From: BRH-c25 sp035627615 | GTDB lineage: Bacteria > Bacillota > Clostridia > Lutisporales > Lutisporaceae | Assembly (NCBI GenBank): GCA_035627615.1 | Contig: DASPLL010000018.1 | Span: forward strand, 1-64,000 | DNA: 64,000 nucleotides | Direction: 5' to 3' | In this document: piece after piece, positions 7,942-16,646 of the stretch | How the letters are laid out: every line of letters begins with the position of its first letter | How positions within the stretch are numbered: the first letter of the stretch is position 1 | Position numbers and translations under genes: made by a program | Notes under the pieces: generated by a model | Told to the model about the DNA's origin: nothing | The model's database searches: none | Seen by the model: the letters and a program-made list of their open reading frames with translations, nothing else

Positions 7942-8913
7942 CTACTGCATTTTAAGAAATCTTTTTGCATTGCTTCTTAAAATCTTGGATTGTTCGGCCT
8001 CTTCCAAGTTACTCTTAATGAGAATAATGGACTGCGGGTCTCCCATATCAAAAGGATAGTCACTGCCTAATAAAACATTGTCTATATCAGCCTTCGATAT
8101 CAGGAATATCATTGTTTCCGGATCATAAACCACCATATCAAAGAACATTTGATTTGGTAATTCCAACTCATTCTTAAGACATATTTCAGGTCTTACCTTG
8201 GAGCCGTGTCTTATACGCCCCAGTATATAAGGTAAAGCCCCACCGCCGTGAGACAGGCAAACTCTGATTTTGGGATACTTTTCGAAAAAGCCGCTCACTA
8301 TTAATCTTGTTGCCGATATAGTTGTTTCATAAGGATTCCCTATAAGGTTTTCCAGATAATAACTTGATAGCCTGGAACCCATAAAGACATTGTTCGGATG
8401 GATAAGTATGCTGCATTCCAAGCGGTTTGCTTCCTGAAAAAACCGGCTGAACCGTTCATTGTCCAAATCCAAGCCGTTAACGTTTGTTCCGATTTCAATT
8501 CCTTTAAAACCCAGATCATTTATGCATCGGGTCATTTCCCGGACGGCGAAATCAATGTTCTGCAATGGTACTGTTCCAAAGCCCAGGAAGGAATCAGGAT
8601 AAGTACTGCAAATTTCTGCTATGTGATTATTTGAGGACATATGCCAATTTAAAGCCCACTTGTCATCTTTATCATAAGCGAACAGAAATGGAGGAAGGCT
8701 TAAGACTTTTACGTCTATGCCTTGCTCTTTCATATCCTCTACCTGTGACTGCGGATCTATCAGGTTTTCCTGAACATTGTCCACGGTAACCCCGCCCCAT
8801 GACCGGAGTGTAAATGTCTGACTGTGATTATTGATATTTTCGATATATATCCCAAATTTATCTACACCAACCAGATTTTTTGGTATAATATGACTGTGGA
8901 TGTCTATAACCAT
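7942..8913 (-). CDS. Amidohydrolase_2 (ACMSD-like) metal-dependent hydrolase/decarboxylase
   Basis: A 323-residue TIM-barrel protein of the Amidohydrolase_2 family. It starts MVIDIHSHIIP, where HSH is the first metal pair. CLSHGGGALPYILGR near 230 supplies the conserved histidine and GSDYPFD near 290 supplies the aspartate. This subgroup includes 2-amino-3-carboxymuconate-semialdehyde decarboxylase, 2,3- and 2,6-dihydroxybenzoate decarboxylases and other hydrolases acting on aromatic or ring-derived acids; the exact substrate cannot be read. ATG 8913 is preferred to 8928 because a GTAGGTG site lies 6 nt before it. It is the second-last gene of the AOR cluster, 68 nt after the NodB-fold gene. 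Confidence 0.8.
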   Translation of the reverse strand: MVIDIHSHIIPKNLVGVDKFGIYIENINNHSQTFTLRSWGGVTVDNVQENLIDPQSQVEDMKEQGIDVKVLSLPPFLFAYDKDDKWALNWHMSSNNHIAEICSTYPDSFLGFGTVPLQNIDFAVREMTRCINDLGFKGIEIGTNVNGLDLDNERFSRFFQEANRLECSILIHPNNVFMGSRLSSYYLENLIGNPYETTISATRLIVSGFFEKYPKIRVCLSHGGGALPYILGRIRHGSKVRPEICLKNELELPNQMFFDMVVYDPETMIFLISKADIDNVLLGSDYPFDMGDPQSIILIKSNLEEAEQSKILRSNAKRFLKMQ

Positions 8914-8981
8914 CTTTTCACCTACCATATATTGTTTGTTTTGCTTTACCTCCCAGTGTGCAGCTGGGAGGGTTTTCTTTA

Positions 8982-9788
8982 CTACTTCTTAGAAGCTTCA
9001 TTTTTCCAGTAAAGAGCTACTTCTTCCATGGTAGTGATCCAAACATCATGCTGCTTTACATAATTTACGAATTCCTGCAGCGCTTTTAACCTGTGCCACC
9101 TGCCTGAGAACTGAGGATGTACTGCTAAAACAAAGCATCCCCCTTCTTCATAGATACCATCAAATTCATCCTTCCAAATTTCATTGACCTTTGACGGCGC
9201 AGATAAACCTACTCTATACTTAGGTGAGAAATTGAAAAAATAATGCGGTGCATCATCTATACACCAATCGGACGGTATCTCCAGCAAATTATTGGTGCCT
9301 TCAATAAAATAGGGCTTATCGTCTCCTATCATACTTGCATCATATACAAATCCTTTTTCTTCTATTAACTTGAAGGTATTATGGCTGGGCGCATAGGATG
9401 GAGCTCTGTATCCCAAAGGTTTTTTATTTGTTACCCTGGCAAGTGCTTCAAGTCCTTTTTCCAGATCATGTATTTCTTCTTCGAGTGTCATTGAAAACGG
9501 CTCTGCATGCGTATACCCGTGTAAAGCAATTTCAAAGCCCTGATCCATTATTTGTTTTGTTACCTCAGGGTATTTGTCTATTGTAACCCCCGGGATATAG
9601 AAAGTAGCAGGCAGCTGTTCCCTTTTCAGCCACTCCAGCATTCTGGGCACTCCGACCTTTGCCCCGTATCTGCCTTGGGACAGTTTCGTAGGTGTAAAGT
9701 TTTCGATCGGTTCTCCCTCCACAAATAATGATTCTGCATCAAAGTCAATAGTTAAAACAAATGCGCATTTTTTACCGTTTGGCCACAT
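8982..9788 (-). CDS. NodB-fold (polysaccharide deacetylase family) hydrolase, PuuE/imidase-like
   Basis: A 268-residue cytoplasmic protein with no signal peptide. The first NodB motif TIDFDAES (about residues 13-20) supplies the catalytic and metal aspartates. ALHGYTHAEPF near 89 supplies the HxxxH metal pair, and LGYRAPSYAPS near 124 is the third motif. Its size and cytosolic location fit the branch that includes PuuE-type allantoinases, cyclic imide hydrolases and HpPgdA-like proteins rather than secreted chitin or peptidoglycan deacetylases. In this cluster, with two amidohydrolases, ring opening of a cyclic amide or imide is a reasonable guess but is not shown by the sequence. Confidence 0.75.
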   Translation of the reverse strand: MWPNGKKCAFVLTIDFDAESLFVEGEPIENFTPTKLSQGRYGAKVGVPRMLEWLKREQLPATFYIPGVTIDKYPEVTKQIMDQGFEIALHGYTHAEPFSMTLEEEIHDLEKGLEALARVTNKKPLGYRAPSYAPSHNTFKLIEEKGFVYDASMIGDDKPYFIEGTNNLLEIPSDWCIDDAPHYFFNFSPKYRVGLSAPSKVNEIWKDEFDGIYEEGGCFVLAVHPQFSGRWHRLKALQEFVNYVKQHDVWITTMEEVALYWKNEASKK

Positions 9789-9899
9789 ACTGAATTCTCC
9801 TTTCTTTAAGTTTGTAAGTTGTTAAAAAATTAAAATTACATTTTATCCCCTCCCGATCCCATCAGTTTTGTATCAACGATCTGCCGCAGATTGCTATGG

Positions 9900-10298
9900 T
9901 TATTTAACAGAGAGGGCAGATTTTTGACAATACTCAACACATAAAGGATTACCTTCACAAAGGTCGCATTTGGTTACCAGATTGCTGTATGTGTCTTTAA
10001 ATATGGCTTTGAACGGGCATGCGGCTAAACAATCGCCACAGCCTGTACATTTTTCAGCATCAAGTTTTATGTAGTCTTCATACCTTATCAGCGCTTTTTC
10101 TTTACAGGCTTTAATACAAGGCGCATTCTTACATTGCTGGCATACTGTCACACTTCGTAATAGAGTGTCCTCCTTTAAGTGCAGGGCGCTTCTTTTCATA
10201 TTGAATTCACCCGTTCTTTTAAAAGAACAAACCATCTCACATACGTGGCATGCCGTGCATTTTTCGCTGTCCTGTACAAGTTTTGCCAATCGATTCAC
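9900..10298 (-). CDS. Polyferredoxin (HycB/CooF type), predicted electron partner of the AOR
   Basis: A 132-residue iron-sulfur protein with 16 cysteines in four groups: CTACHVCEMVC, CQQCKNAPCIKAC, CTGCGDCLAAC and CDLCEGNPLCVEYC. Together they can ligate four [4Fe-4S] clusters, as in the small electron-transfer subunits of formate hydrogenlyase and of AOR-type enzymes. It starts 22 nt after the AOR stop on the same strand, so it should pass electrons between AOR and the ferredoxin pool. No membrane segments are present. Confidence 0.85.
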   Translation of the reverse strand: MNRLAKLVQDSEKCTACHVCEMVCSFKRTGEFNMKRSALHLKEDTLLRSVTVCQQCKNAPCIKACKEKALIRYEDYIKLDAEKCTGCGDCLAACPFKAIFKDTYSNLVTKCDLCEGNPLCVEYCQKSALSVK

Positions 10299-10319
10299 CT
10301 TCTTTTGCTATTATTTATT

Positions 10320-12134
10320 TTAAATATCCAGTTTCTCAATTGTCTCCTTTAATGGTACGCCGTTTTGATCCCAACCGCGTAATGCGTAGTATTCATCAAG
10401 CATAAAATCCAGAGCCTCTTCAGGGATATATAATCCTTTACTTGGCCCTGAGTTAATGGGCTCTTTAAGTGAACGCTCCGGTAAAGTATCATCTTTTCTG
10501 GTTAAGCCTTCCTGGGTATTAAAAATACGTATGCTGGTTTCCACTCTTTCCGCCAGAGTGTTAAGCTCAGCTTCCGAAAATTCCATTCCGGTAACCAGCT
10601 GCATATAGCTGCTTACTTCATTAAGAGGTAAGGGAGTCATTTTATAAGGAAAATCACAGGCCAAAACAGAATGATATATATTAGTTTCATTAAAAAGGTC
10701 TTTGACTATAGCAGCCTTACCATATACAGTATCCGGTTTTATCTCTCCCAATGACTCTATTTGAGGAGGCCAGGCCCTTCGATGGCATGCTCCTCTCGGA
10801 GTTACCGAAAATGCCAGTCCGATACCGTATCCGCCCCTTGGATCATAACCCGGGAATTCAAGTCCTTTTATATGGTGGGCAAAGCTTTGTGAGTTATGTC
10901 CAATCTTATCGGCAGAATATCTGACCCCCTCTGCTAAAATATCACCAATTCCTGCACGCTCACAAATCATATTGATCAACTCAAGCATTTCCCTATAGTT
11001 TCCGAACTTCAGTTCCAGGCCGCTGCATTGCTCTTTACTGATTAACCCTCTCTCATAACATTCCATTGCAAAACCTATTACATTACCGGCAGAAATAGTA
11101 TCCAGACCAAGCATATCGCATTTTATATTAGCTCTTATTACTGCGCTTCTGTTTGTTATTCCAAGATTTGAGCCGAATAGTGCCAGAGTTTCATATTCGG
11201 GGCCTTCAAGAACATCGCCGCTAAACTCCCCATCTTTTATCTTAGTAACCTTTGAACAGGCAAACAGACATCCTATACAGCCTTTATGCTTAACTACATC
11301 CTTTATAAACCCGTCTCCGTCTATTTCGCCAATAGCCTCATCAAAATGCCCGTCCCGGAAATTCCTTGTAGGCAGCATTCCTAGCGAGTTTGTAACATTC
11401 AGACTTAACGGAGTACCATATTTCATTCTCTTTTTAGGGAAAGGGCTGTTATCAAGTTTGGTTTTATACTCCTTGACCTTTTGCAGCAAGCCTTCGCCAT
11501 CAAAGCATTTTACACCGTTACTGCCTTTCACTACTATAGCCTTCAGCTTCTTTGATCCCATTACGGTTCCAACGCCGCCTCTGGCGGCCTGCCTGTAATA
11601 ATCACTGTTAATTGAGGCATACTTGACAAGCTTTTCTCCGGCAGGTCCAATACAGGCTACTCCTGCTTCTTCACCATACTTTTGCTTCAATTCCTTTTCA
11701 GTATAAAAAGTATCCTGTCCCCATAGATCATAGGCATCCAGTATTTCTATGCGGTTATCCTGTATTACAAGCACGGACGGATCAGCAGCTTGTCCTCTTA
11801 TAACAACTCCGTCGTAACCTGAGGCTTTCAGTTCTATGGATAATCTTCCGCTTGAATAAGAATCACAGTATCCGCCTGAAACCGGAGACTTGGTCACTAC
11901 AACATACTTAGCTCCCCCGGGCGCTAATGTTCCGGTAATAGGACCGGTTAAAAACATCATGACATTATCCGGCCCCAAAGCATCAGTTCCCGGTTTAACA
12001 CAATCCCTTAGCAAAGCACTGCCTAAGCCCCTTCCGCCTATATATTTCTTGATAAGTGACATGGAAATTTCTTTTTCTTCATATTGCTTTGAAGATAAGT
12101 CTACATATAGCAATTTACCTGTGTAGCCGTACAT
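10320..12134 (-). CDS. aor: Tungsten-dependent aldehyde:ferredoxin oxidoreductase family protein
   Basis: A 604-residue protein, the usual AOR length. The N-terminal pterin-binding domain has GGRGLGSALL, GPITGTLAPGG and ASGYDGVVIRG, then ARGGVGTVMGSKKLKAI. The [4Fe-4S] ligands are CIGCLFAC near 282-289, with a distal LACDF cysteine near 493. AORs oxidise aldehydes to acids (or run in reverse) with ferredoxin and a W-bis-pyranopterin cofactor; homologues include BamB-like and aromatic-aldehyde enzymes. A ThiS/MoaD protein is directly upstream (15-nt gap) and a polyferredoxin directly downstream. In amino acid or heterocycle degradation the enzyme would remove a reactive aldehyde and yield reduced ferredoxin; substrate identity is not determinable here. 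Confidence 0.9.
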   Translation of the reverse strand: MYGYTGKLLYVDLSSKQYEEKEISMSLIKKYIGGRGLGSALLRDCVKPGTDALGPDNVMMFLTGPITGTLAPGGAKYVVVTKSPVSGGYCDSYSSGRLSIELKASGYDGVVIRGQAADPSVLVIQDNRIEILDAYDLWGQDTFYTEKELKQKYGEEAGVACIGPAGEKLVKYASINSDYYRQAARGGVGTVMGSKKLKAIVVKGSNGVKCFDGEGLLQKVKEYKTKLDNSPFPKKRMKYGTPLSLNVTNSLGMLPTRNFRDGHFDEAIGEIDGDGFIKDVVKHKGCIGCLFACSKVTKIKDGEFSGDVLEGPEYETLALFGSNLGITNRSAVIRANIKCDMLGLDTISAGNVIGFAMECYERGLISKEQCSGLELKFGNYREMLELINMICERAGIGDILAEGVRYSADKIGHNSQSFAHHIKGLEFPGYDPRGGYGIGLAFSVTPRGACHRRAWPPQIESLGEIKPDTVYGKAAIVKDLFNETNIYHSVLACDFPYKMTPLPLNEVSSYMQLVTGMEFSEAELNTLAERVETSIRIFNTQEGLTRKDDTLPERSLKEPINSGPSKGLYIPEEALDFMLDEYYALRGWDQNGVPLKETIEKLDI

Positions 12135-12149
12135 TTTACCAACCTCCCT

Positions 12150-12431
12150 TTATCCTCCATATGCCAGAATTCCAATTGTAATGACATCACCATCCTTGAT
12201 ATGGGCGTCAAGACCATCAGGATGACTTTTTATGTTTCTGCCGTTCAGCAGAATTATTACTCCTTCCCTTATTTGTTCATTATGCATGATTTGTTCTTTA
12301 ATTCCAGGACCATATTTTCCATAAATAAAGTCCAAAAAGTTTCTTGTTACAGCTGCGCCTTCATATGCAACGACAGTACGTGGCATTAAATAATCTTCAA
12401 CAATTCCATACCGGTTTACTTCAATCTTCAT
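12150..12431 (-). CDS. ThiS/MoaD-family sulfur carrier protein linked to AOR
   Basis: A 93-residue beta-grasp protein ending in Gly-Gly (AYGG), the thiocarboxylate-forming tail of MoaD/ThiS. The C-terminal part IKDGDVITIGILAYGG is typical. MoaD-like proteins give sulfur to the dithiolene of molybdo/tungsto-pterin. Placement immediately before aor suggests a small pterin-synthase subunit dedicated to this tungsten enzyme. ATG 12431 is preferred because a GGGGG site precedes it; an upstream ATG at 12449 lacks one. Confidence 0.8.
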   Translation of the reverse strand: MKIEVNRYGIVEDYLMPRTVVAYEGAAVTRNFLDFIYGKYGPGIKEQIMHNEQIREGVIILLNGRNIKSHPDGLDAHIKDGDVITIGILAYGG

Positions 12432-12464
12432 TAGTGTAAATTCCCCCATTATCTAATGGTTTGC

Positions 12465-14099
12465 TCAGTTGTGGTTCAATTTCTCAATATTGCCGTCCAG
12501 AATCCTGTAAATTACTTTTATGCCGGGTATCTGGCCGGGATCTACGGCTGTGGGGTCTTTATCCAGTACTATTAAGTCCGCATATTTGCCTATTTCTATG
12601 GAGCCTATTCTGTCATCCTTATTGCATACATAGGCTGATCCGTTAGTATAAAGATTAATTGCTTCCCGGACAGTGATTTTTTCTTGAGGATTCCAGCCTC
12701 CCTCAGGATTTCCCTGCAAATCGGTTCTTGTTACCGCCGCATATATCCCGACAAAGGGATTTATATCTTCAACAGGAGCGTCAGATCCGGCTCCTGCTCT
12801 TATCCCCAGTTTAGCCATGGTATTCCATGCGTAGCTGGTTTTAGCTTTTTCCTTACCTACCATATTTTCAACAATTTTATAATCAGTGCAAACAAATGCC
12901 GGTTCAATGTCCAAACAGATGTTTGACTTAGCAATTCTCTGCAATAACCGGCTGTCCGTTATTTGGCAGTGTATGATCCTGTGTCTGATGTCATAATTCG
13001 GAGTTTCCTTCTGTATCTTGTCTATTGTATCCAGGACCAGTTCAATTGCTCCGTCGCCAATTGCATGGCAAGCAACAGGAATGCCGTTGGTATGTGCTAT
13101 GTTTGTTAATTCGTACAGCTCTTCAGGGTTCCTGACCAATACGCCTTTATATTCCGTCTCGCCGGGATACGGCTCTTTAATGTAAGCCGTCTTTCCTCCC
13201 AGTGATCCGTCAAGCAGTATTTTTACCGGGCCTAGAGACAGAAGATCAGTACCGCTCAATTGCTTCTTTGTATTTTCATAGTCATGAATGAGGAAATATC
13301 TTAAATCCTCTGGTGTCTTGAAATACATCTGTTCCTCAATCCGTACCGGCATTCTGCCTTCATCAATCAATTCCTTATAAGCCTGAACCACTAAGTTACA
13401 ATCCCCAACATGCTTAAAATCCTCGCTCTGTACGGTTACCAGCCCATGTTTGCTTGCTTCCGTGCAGGCCTGCGCTAATATTTCTTTAATCTTTTCCTTA
13501 TTTCGTTTTGGCATAGCCATGTTGATTAATGAAGTTGCATTTTCCGTAAGTATCCCGGTGGGTTCTCCGTTTACGTCCCTGCGGATTTCACCGCCGGAAG
13601 GGCTGATGGTGTCCTTGTTGATTCCTGCAATTTCCAGGGCCTTGCTGTTAACTGCAAAAACATGACCGCAAGTCCTCACTAATACAAGCGGGTATTCGGC
13701 AGTTATCTTATCCAGCTCAGTTTTAGTCGGCATTTTCTGATTTGTAAAAAATGCATCGTGCCATCCTCTTCCCCAAATCCAACCGTCCTGTTTAACTGGA
13801 CTATTACTGATGAATTCATGAATTCTCCGGCCAATTTCTTCAACTGATTTTACGCCCTTTAAATTAACTGATGTAAGGACTAACCCCAAGTTATACATGT
13901 GGCAGTGGCTGTCATTCAGTCCCGGCATCAAGGTTGCCCCGCCTAAATTGAAAAGCTCAGCATCGCTATACCGTTCCATTAACATGTCAGCGCCGCCTAT
14001 GTCGATTATTTTGTTTCCTTCAATTACAACGGCCTCTGCTTCAGGATGCCCGTGGTCCATCGTTATAATTTTGCCGCCAAATATAATGGTTTTTATCAT
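12465..14099 (-). CDS. YtcJ-like amidohydrolase (Amidohydro_3)
   Basis: A 544-residue TIM-barrel metal hydrolase. The N-terminal beta-sandwich begins IIFGGKIITMDHGHPEAEAV. The metal motif DSHCHM is near 64, ILLDGSLGG near 294 corresponds to the bridging-residue strand, VACHAIGDGAIE follows near 347 and AGSDAPVEDINPF near 453 supplies the late aspartate. YtcJ proteins hydrolyse amides or related bonds and are often annotated as exoenzyme regulatory protein AepA-like. The first structural gene after the Lrp regulator, it probably starts the operon. ATG 14099 has AAGGAGGAATG in front. Confidence 0.85.
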   Translation of the reverse strand: MIKTIIFGGKIITMDHGHPEAEAVVIEGNKIIDIGGADMLMERYSDAELFNLGGATLMPGLNDSHCHMYNLGLVLTSVNLKGVKSVEEIGRRIHEFISNSPVKQDGWIWGRGWHDAFFTNQKMPTKTELDKITAEYPLVLVRTCGHVFAVNSKALEIAGINKDTISPSGGEIRRDVNGEPTGILTENATSLINMAMPKRNKEKIKEILAQACTEASKHGLVTVQSEDFKHVGDCNLVVQAYKELIDEGRMPVRIEEQMYFKTPEDLRYFLIHDYENTKKQLSGTDLLSLGPVKILLDGSLGGKTAYIKEPYPGETEYKGVLVRNPEELYELTNIAHTNGIPVACHAIGDGAIELVLDTIDKIQKETPNYDIRHRIIHCQITDSRLLQRIAKSNICLDIEPAFVCTDYKIVENMVGKEKAKTSYAWNTMAKLGIRAGAGSDAPVEDINPFVGIYAAVTRTDLQGNPEGGWNPQEKITVREAINLYTNGSAYVCNKDDRIGSIEIGKYADLIVLDKDPTAVDPGQIPGIKVIYRILDGNIEKLNHN

Positions 14100-14192
14100 T
14101 AAACATTCCTCCTTTGAAACTTTTCTATTTTAGCGCCCTTGTTAGTTACGGCCAGATTTTTATAGCATTTCCATTTTAATGGTAAAACTCTA

Positions 14193-14663
14193 TTATATTA
14201 AGAAAATCTTCCTGGTTTTCGTACGCGTTACAATCAAGTCCCAATCAAATTCTTTAATGCCTTCCATACAATATAATTCATCTCTTAAAAAATTCTGCAG
14301 GTGTTCATTTGAAGGAAAAACTGCCTGTACATGTAGATGAGAAGAGCCGGTCATCTGGTAAATCTCTGTAACATAATCCTTTGTAGCCAATTCTTCCGCT
14401 ACTTCATACATATTTCTCGGAGTTATTACCAGGTAAAAAAACACCGAAATGCTTCTGCCGAGCTTTTCTGTATTAACAATAGCACTATATCCCTGTATAA
14501 TGCCTTTATCTTCCAGGGCTTTTATTCTATTCTTTACGGCTACCCGTGAAAGATTAATCATCTCGCCTATTTCCACATAGGACATTCTGGCGTTTTTGCA
14601 TAAAAGCTTTATTATTTCCTTATCAATTTCATCAATCGTATCGGTTTTGAGAATTGTATCCAT
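14193..14663 (-). CDS. Lrp/AsnC-family transcriptional regulator
   Basis: A 156-residue protein with an N-terminal HTH (DKEIIKLLCKNARMSYVEIG, then NLSRVAVKNRIKALE) and a C-terminal RAM ligand-binding domain with the GSSHLHVQAVF strand. Lrp/AsnC proteins sense amino acids or related metabolites. It stands at the head of the minus-strand catabolic cluster, 93 nt before the YtcJ gene, and is the natural candidate for its regulator; an amino-acid-like inducer would fit. Confidence 0.85.
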   Translation of the reverse strand: MDTILKTDTIDEIDKEIIKLLCKNARMSYVEIGEMINLSRVAVKNRIKALEDKGIIQGYSAIVNTEKLGRSISVFFYLVITPRNMYEVAEELATKDYVTEIYQMTGSSHLHVQAVFPSNEHLQNFLRDELYCMEGIKEFDWDLIVTRTKTRKIFLI

Positions 14664-15021
14664 AAGACACCTCCGTTTAAAAATATCTTATTATGCTACT
14701 TTCCATATGTAATCTTCTGGTTTATTTATGAAACTAATATATATATTTCTATATATCCAAGCAATTACCTCGTTACGTTATGCACTATTTTCAAACAATT
14801 ACAAGCAATTTTATTTCATTTCGTAATACCGTAACATGGAGAATTCATTCTAAATACTTACTTTAGCTCGGTTACATGTGTAAGACCGCTTATGCATCAT
14901 TAGGCGAATTCAGGTATAAAACAGGGGTTTAGAGCAAATTTTAGTTATGGGAGAATTGTGCCGCGTGTTCATTTAAGATAAATTTATGGCGTCCGTTAGC
15001 TGCCGCAGGTTCATTTTCTTA
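14664..15021. other. Divergent intergenic region, nothing recognised
   Basis: AT-rich spacer between lrp (minus) and the metY leader (plus). I see no open reading frame with a ribosome binding site and no structured RNA before the promoter at 15022. Promoter and operator sites for lrp probably lie near 14680-14760. Confidence 0.4.
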
Positions 15022-15051
15022 TTGACAAAACAGGTTGTTTCATGATAATAT
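15022..15051 (+). promoter_or_regulatory. Promoter of metY-metA
   Basis: TTGACA at 15022-15027 and TAATAT at 15046-15051 are 18 nt apart, about 25 nt upstream of the SAM-I riboswitch. Confidence 0.75.
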
Positions 15052-15075
15052 CTTTTAAAATCGCATATTAGAAAT

Positions 15076-15256
15076 ACTCTTATCCAGAGTGGCGGAGGGA
15101 CTGGCCCGATGAAGCCCGACAACCAGCATTCTCATTCGAATGCAACGGTGTCAATTCCTGCAGTACTAAGTACTGATAGATGAGAGAGGGTTTGTTTCCC
15201 GTACTTGCAGGAACAGATATTTACAACCTCTTTCATTTGAAGGAGGTTTTTATTAT
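15076..15256 (+). promoter_or_regulatory. SAM-I (S-box) riboswitch with terminator, controlling metY-metA
   Basis: The aptamer at 15076-15190 shows the P1 arms CTCTTATC and GATGAGAG, the AGAGTGGCGGAGGGA and GATGAAGCCCG core, ACAACC and the P3/P4 arms. The expression platform at 15224-15256 is a terminator: AACCTCTTTC pairs with GAAGGAGGTT and is followed by TTTT. SAM binding should terminate transcription before metY. Confidence 0.95.
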
Positions 15257-15347
15257 GCAGATTTTCAGGTTGCGGAGGTGATTGCGGAACATAGACAGCC
15301 CCTGATATTCAATGAAAATCTTTTAGATATGTATAGGAGGAATAAAA

Positions 15348-16634
15348 ATGAGCGATAGAAATTTCAAATTTGATACATTGCAGGTCCATGCAGGACAGAA
15401 GGCGGATCCAACTACAGGATCGAGAGCAGTGCCTATTTACCAGACCACATCCTATGTTTTTGAGAGTGTTGAGCATGCAGCAAATCTCTTTGCTTTGAAA
15501 GAGGAGGGGAATATATATACAAGGATCATGAATCCTACTACCGATGTGTTCGAGCAGCGTATTGCCGCACTGGAAGGCGGTGTAGGTGCTTTGGCGGTAG
15601 CCTCCGGTTCAGCCGCCGTAACCTATTCGATTTTAAACATCGCAGGTACAGGAGATGAAATCGTAGCAGCCGGTACATTATACGGAGGTACCTACAACCT
15701 GTTCAACTCCACTCTGCCCAAGTATGGTATCCATACTACGTTTGTCGATCCTGATGAACCGGAGAACTTCAGAAAAGCAATCAACAGCCGTACAAAGGCG
15801 CTTTATATCGAAACCATCGGAAATCCGGGCATAAATCTGACAGATATAGAAGCCATTGCAAGGATTGCCCATGAAAACGGCGTGCCCCTTATTGTTGACA
15901 ACACCTTCGGGACACCTTACCTGATCAAGCCGATAGAATTCGGCGCTGATATTGTTGTGCATTCCGCGACAAAATTCATTGGCGGTCATGGTACTTCCAT
16001 CGGCGGCATCATCGTTGATTCAGGCAAATTCGACTGGGCCGGCAGCGGCAGATTTCCCGGTCTCACTGAGCCGGATCCCGGCTACCATGATGTGGTATAT
16101 ACCGACACCTTCGGCGCAGCTGCTTTTATTGTCAAGGCAAGAGTACAGCTTCTAAGGGATACAGGCGCCTGCATAAGTCCCTTTAATTCATTCCTGCTGC
16201 TTCAGGGGCTGGAGACTCTGTCCCTCAGGGTGGAAAGGCATGTGGCTAATGCAAGGCGGATCGCGGAGTTCCTCAGCGGCCATCCCCTGGTGACCTGGGT
16301 GAACTATCCCAGCCTGGAGGGCAGCAAATACCATGCCCTGGCGCAAAAATACCTTCCCAGGGGAGCAGGGTCCATCTTTACCTTTGGTATAAAAGGCGGT
16401 GTGGAAGCGGGGAAGAAGTTCATAGACAGTCTTAAGATATTCTCGCTGCTGGCCAATGTGGCGGACGCCAAGTCACTGGTCATACATCCTGCCAGTACCA
16501 CCCATGCACAGCTTTCAGAAGCCGACCAGAGGCTTGCAGGCGTGTCACCGGATATGATCCGTCTGTCAATAGGTATTGAGGACGCTGAGGACTTGATATG
16601 GGACCTGGATCAGGCATTAAGAAAGACAGTATAG
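15348..16634 (+). CDS. metY: O-acetylhomoserine aminocarboxypropyltransferase (sulfhydrylase)
   Basis: A 428-residue PLP enzyme of the Cys/Met metabolism family. It converts O-acetylhomoserine and sulfide to homocysteine and acetate in the cytoplasm. The N-terminus (DTLQVHAGQKADPTTGSRAV) and the PLP-lysine segment HSATKFIGGHGTSIGG near 203-218 are typical; length and insertions match MetY rather than shorter MetB/MetC. An AGGAGG site lies 7 nt before ATG 15348. It is the first gene after a SAM-I riboswitch and is followed 12 nt later by metA, which makes its substrate. Confidence 0.95.
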   Translation: MSDRNFKFDTLQVHAGQKADPTTGSRAVPIYQTTSYVFESVEHAANLFALKEEGNIYTRIMNPTTDVFEQRIAALEGGVGALAVASGSAAVTYSILNIAGTGDEIVAAGTLYGGTYNLFNSTLPKYGIHTTFVDPDEPENFRKAINSRTKALYIETIGNPGINLTDIEAIARIAHENGVPLIVDNTFGTPYLIKPIEFGADIVVHSATKFIGGHGTSIGGIIVDSGKFDWAGSGRFPGLTEPDPGYHDVVYTDTFGAAAFIVKARVQLLRDTGACISPFNSFLLLQGLETLSLRVERHVANARRIAEFLSGHPLVTWVNYPSLEGSKYHALAQKYLPRGAGSIFTFGIKGGVEAGKKFIDSLKIFSLLANVADAKSLVIHPASTTHAQLSEADQRLAGVSPDMIRLSIGIEDAEDLIWDLDQALRKTV

Positions 16635-16646
16635 GAGGAATGGAAA

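Noticed and set aside
8982..9788. Secreted peptidoglycan or chitin deacetylase
   Set aside because: There is no signal peptide or wall-binding domain, and the operon partners are cytoplasmic metabolic enzymes.
15256..15310. Short leader peptide after the SAM-I terminator
   Set aside because: An ATG follows the terminator stem, but the frame is short, lacks a separate ribosome binding site and is explained by the riboswitch platform.
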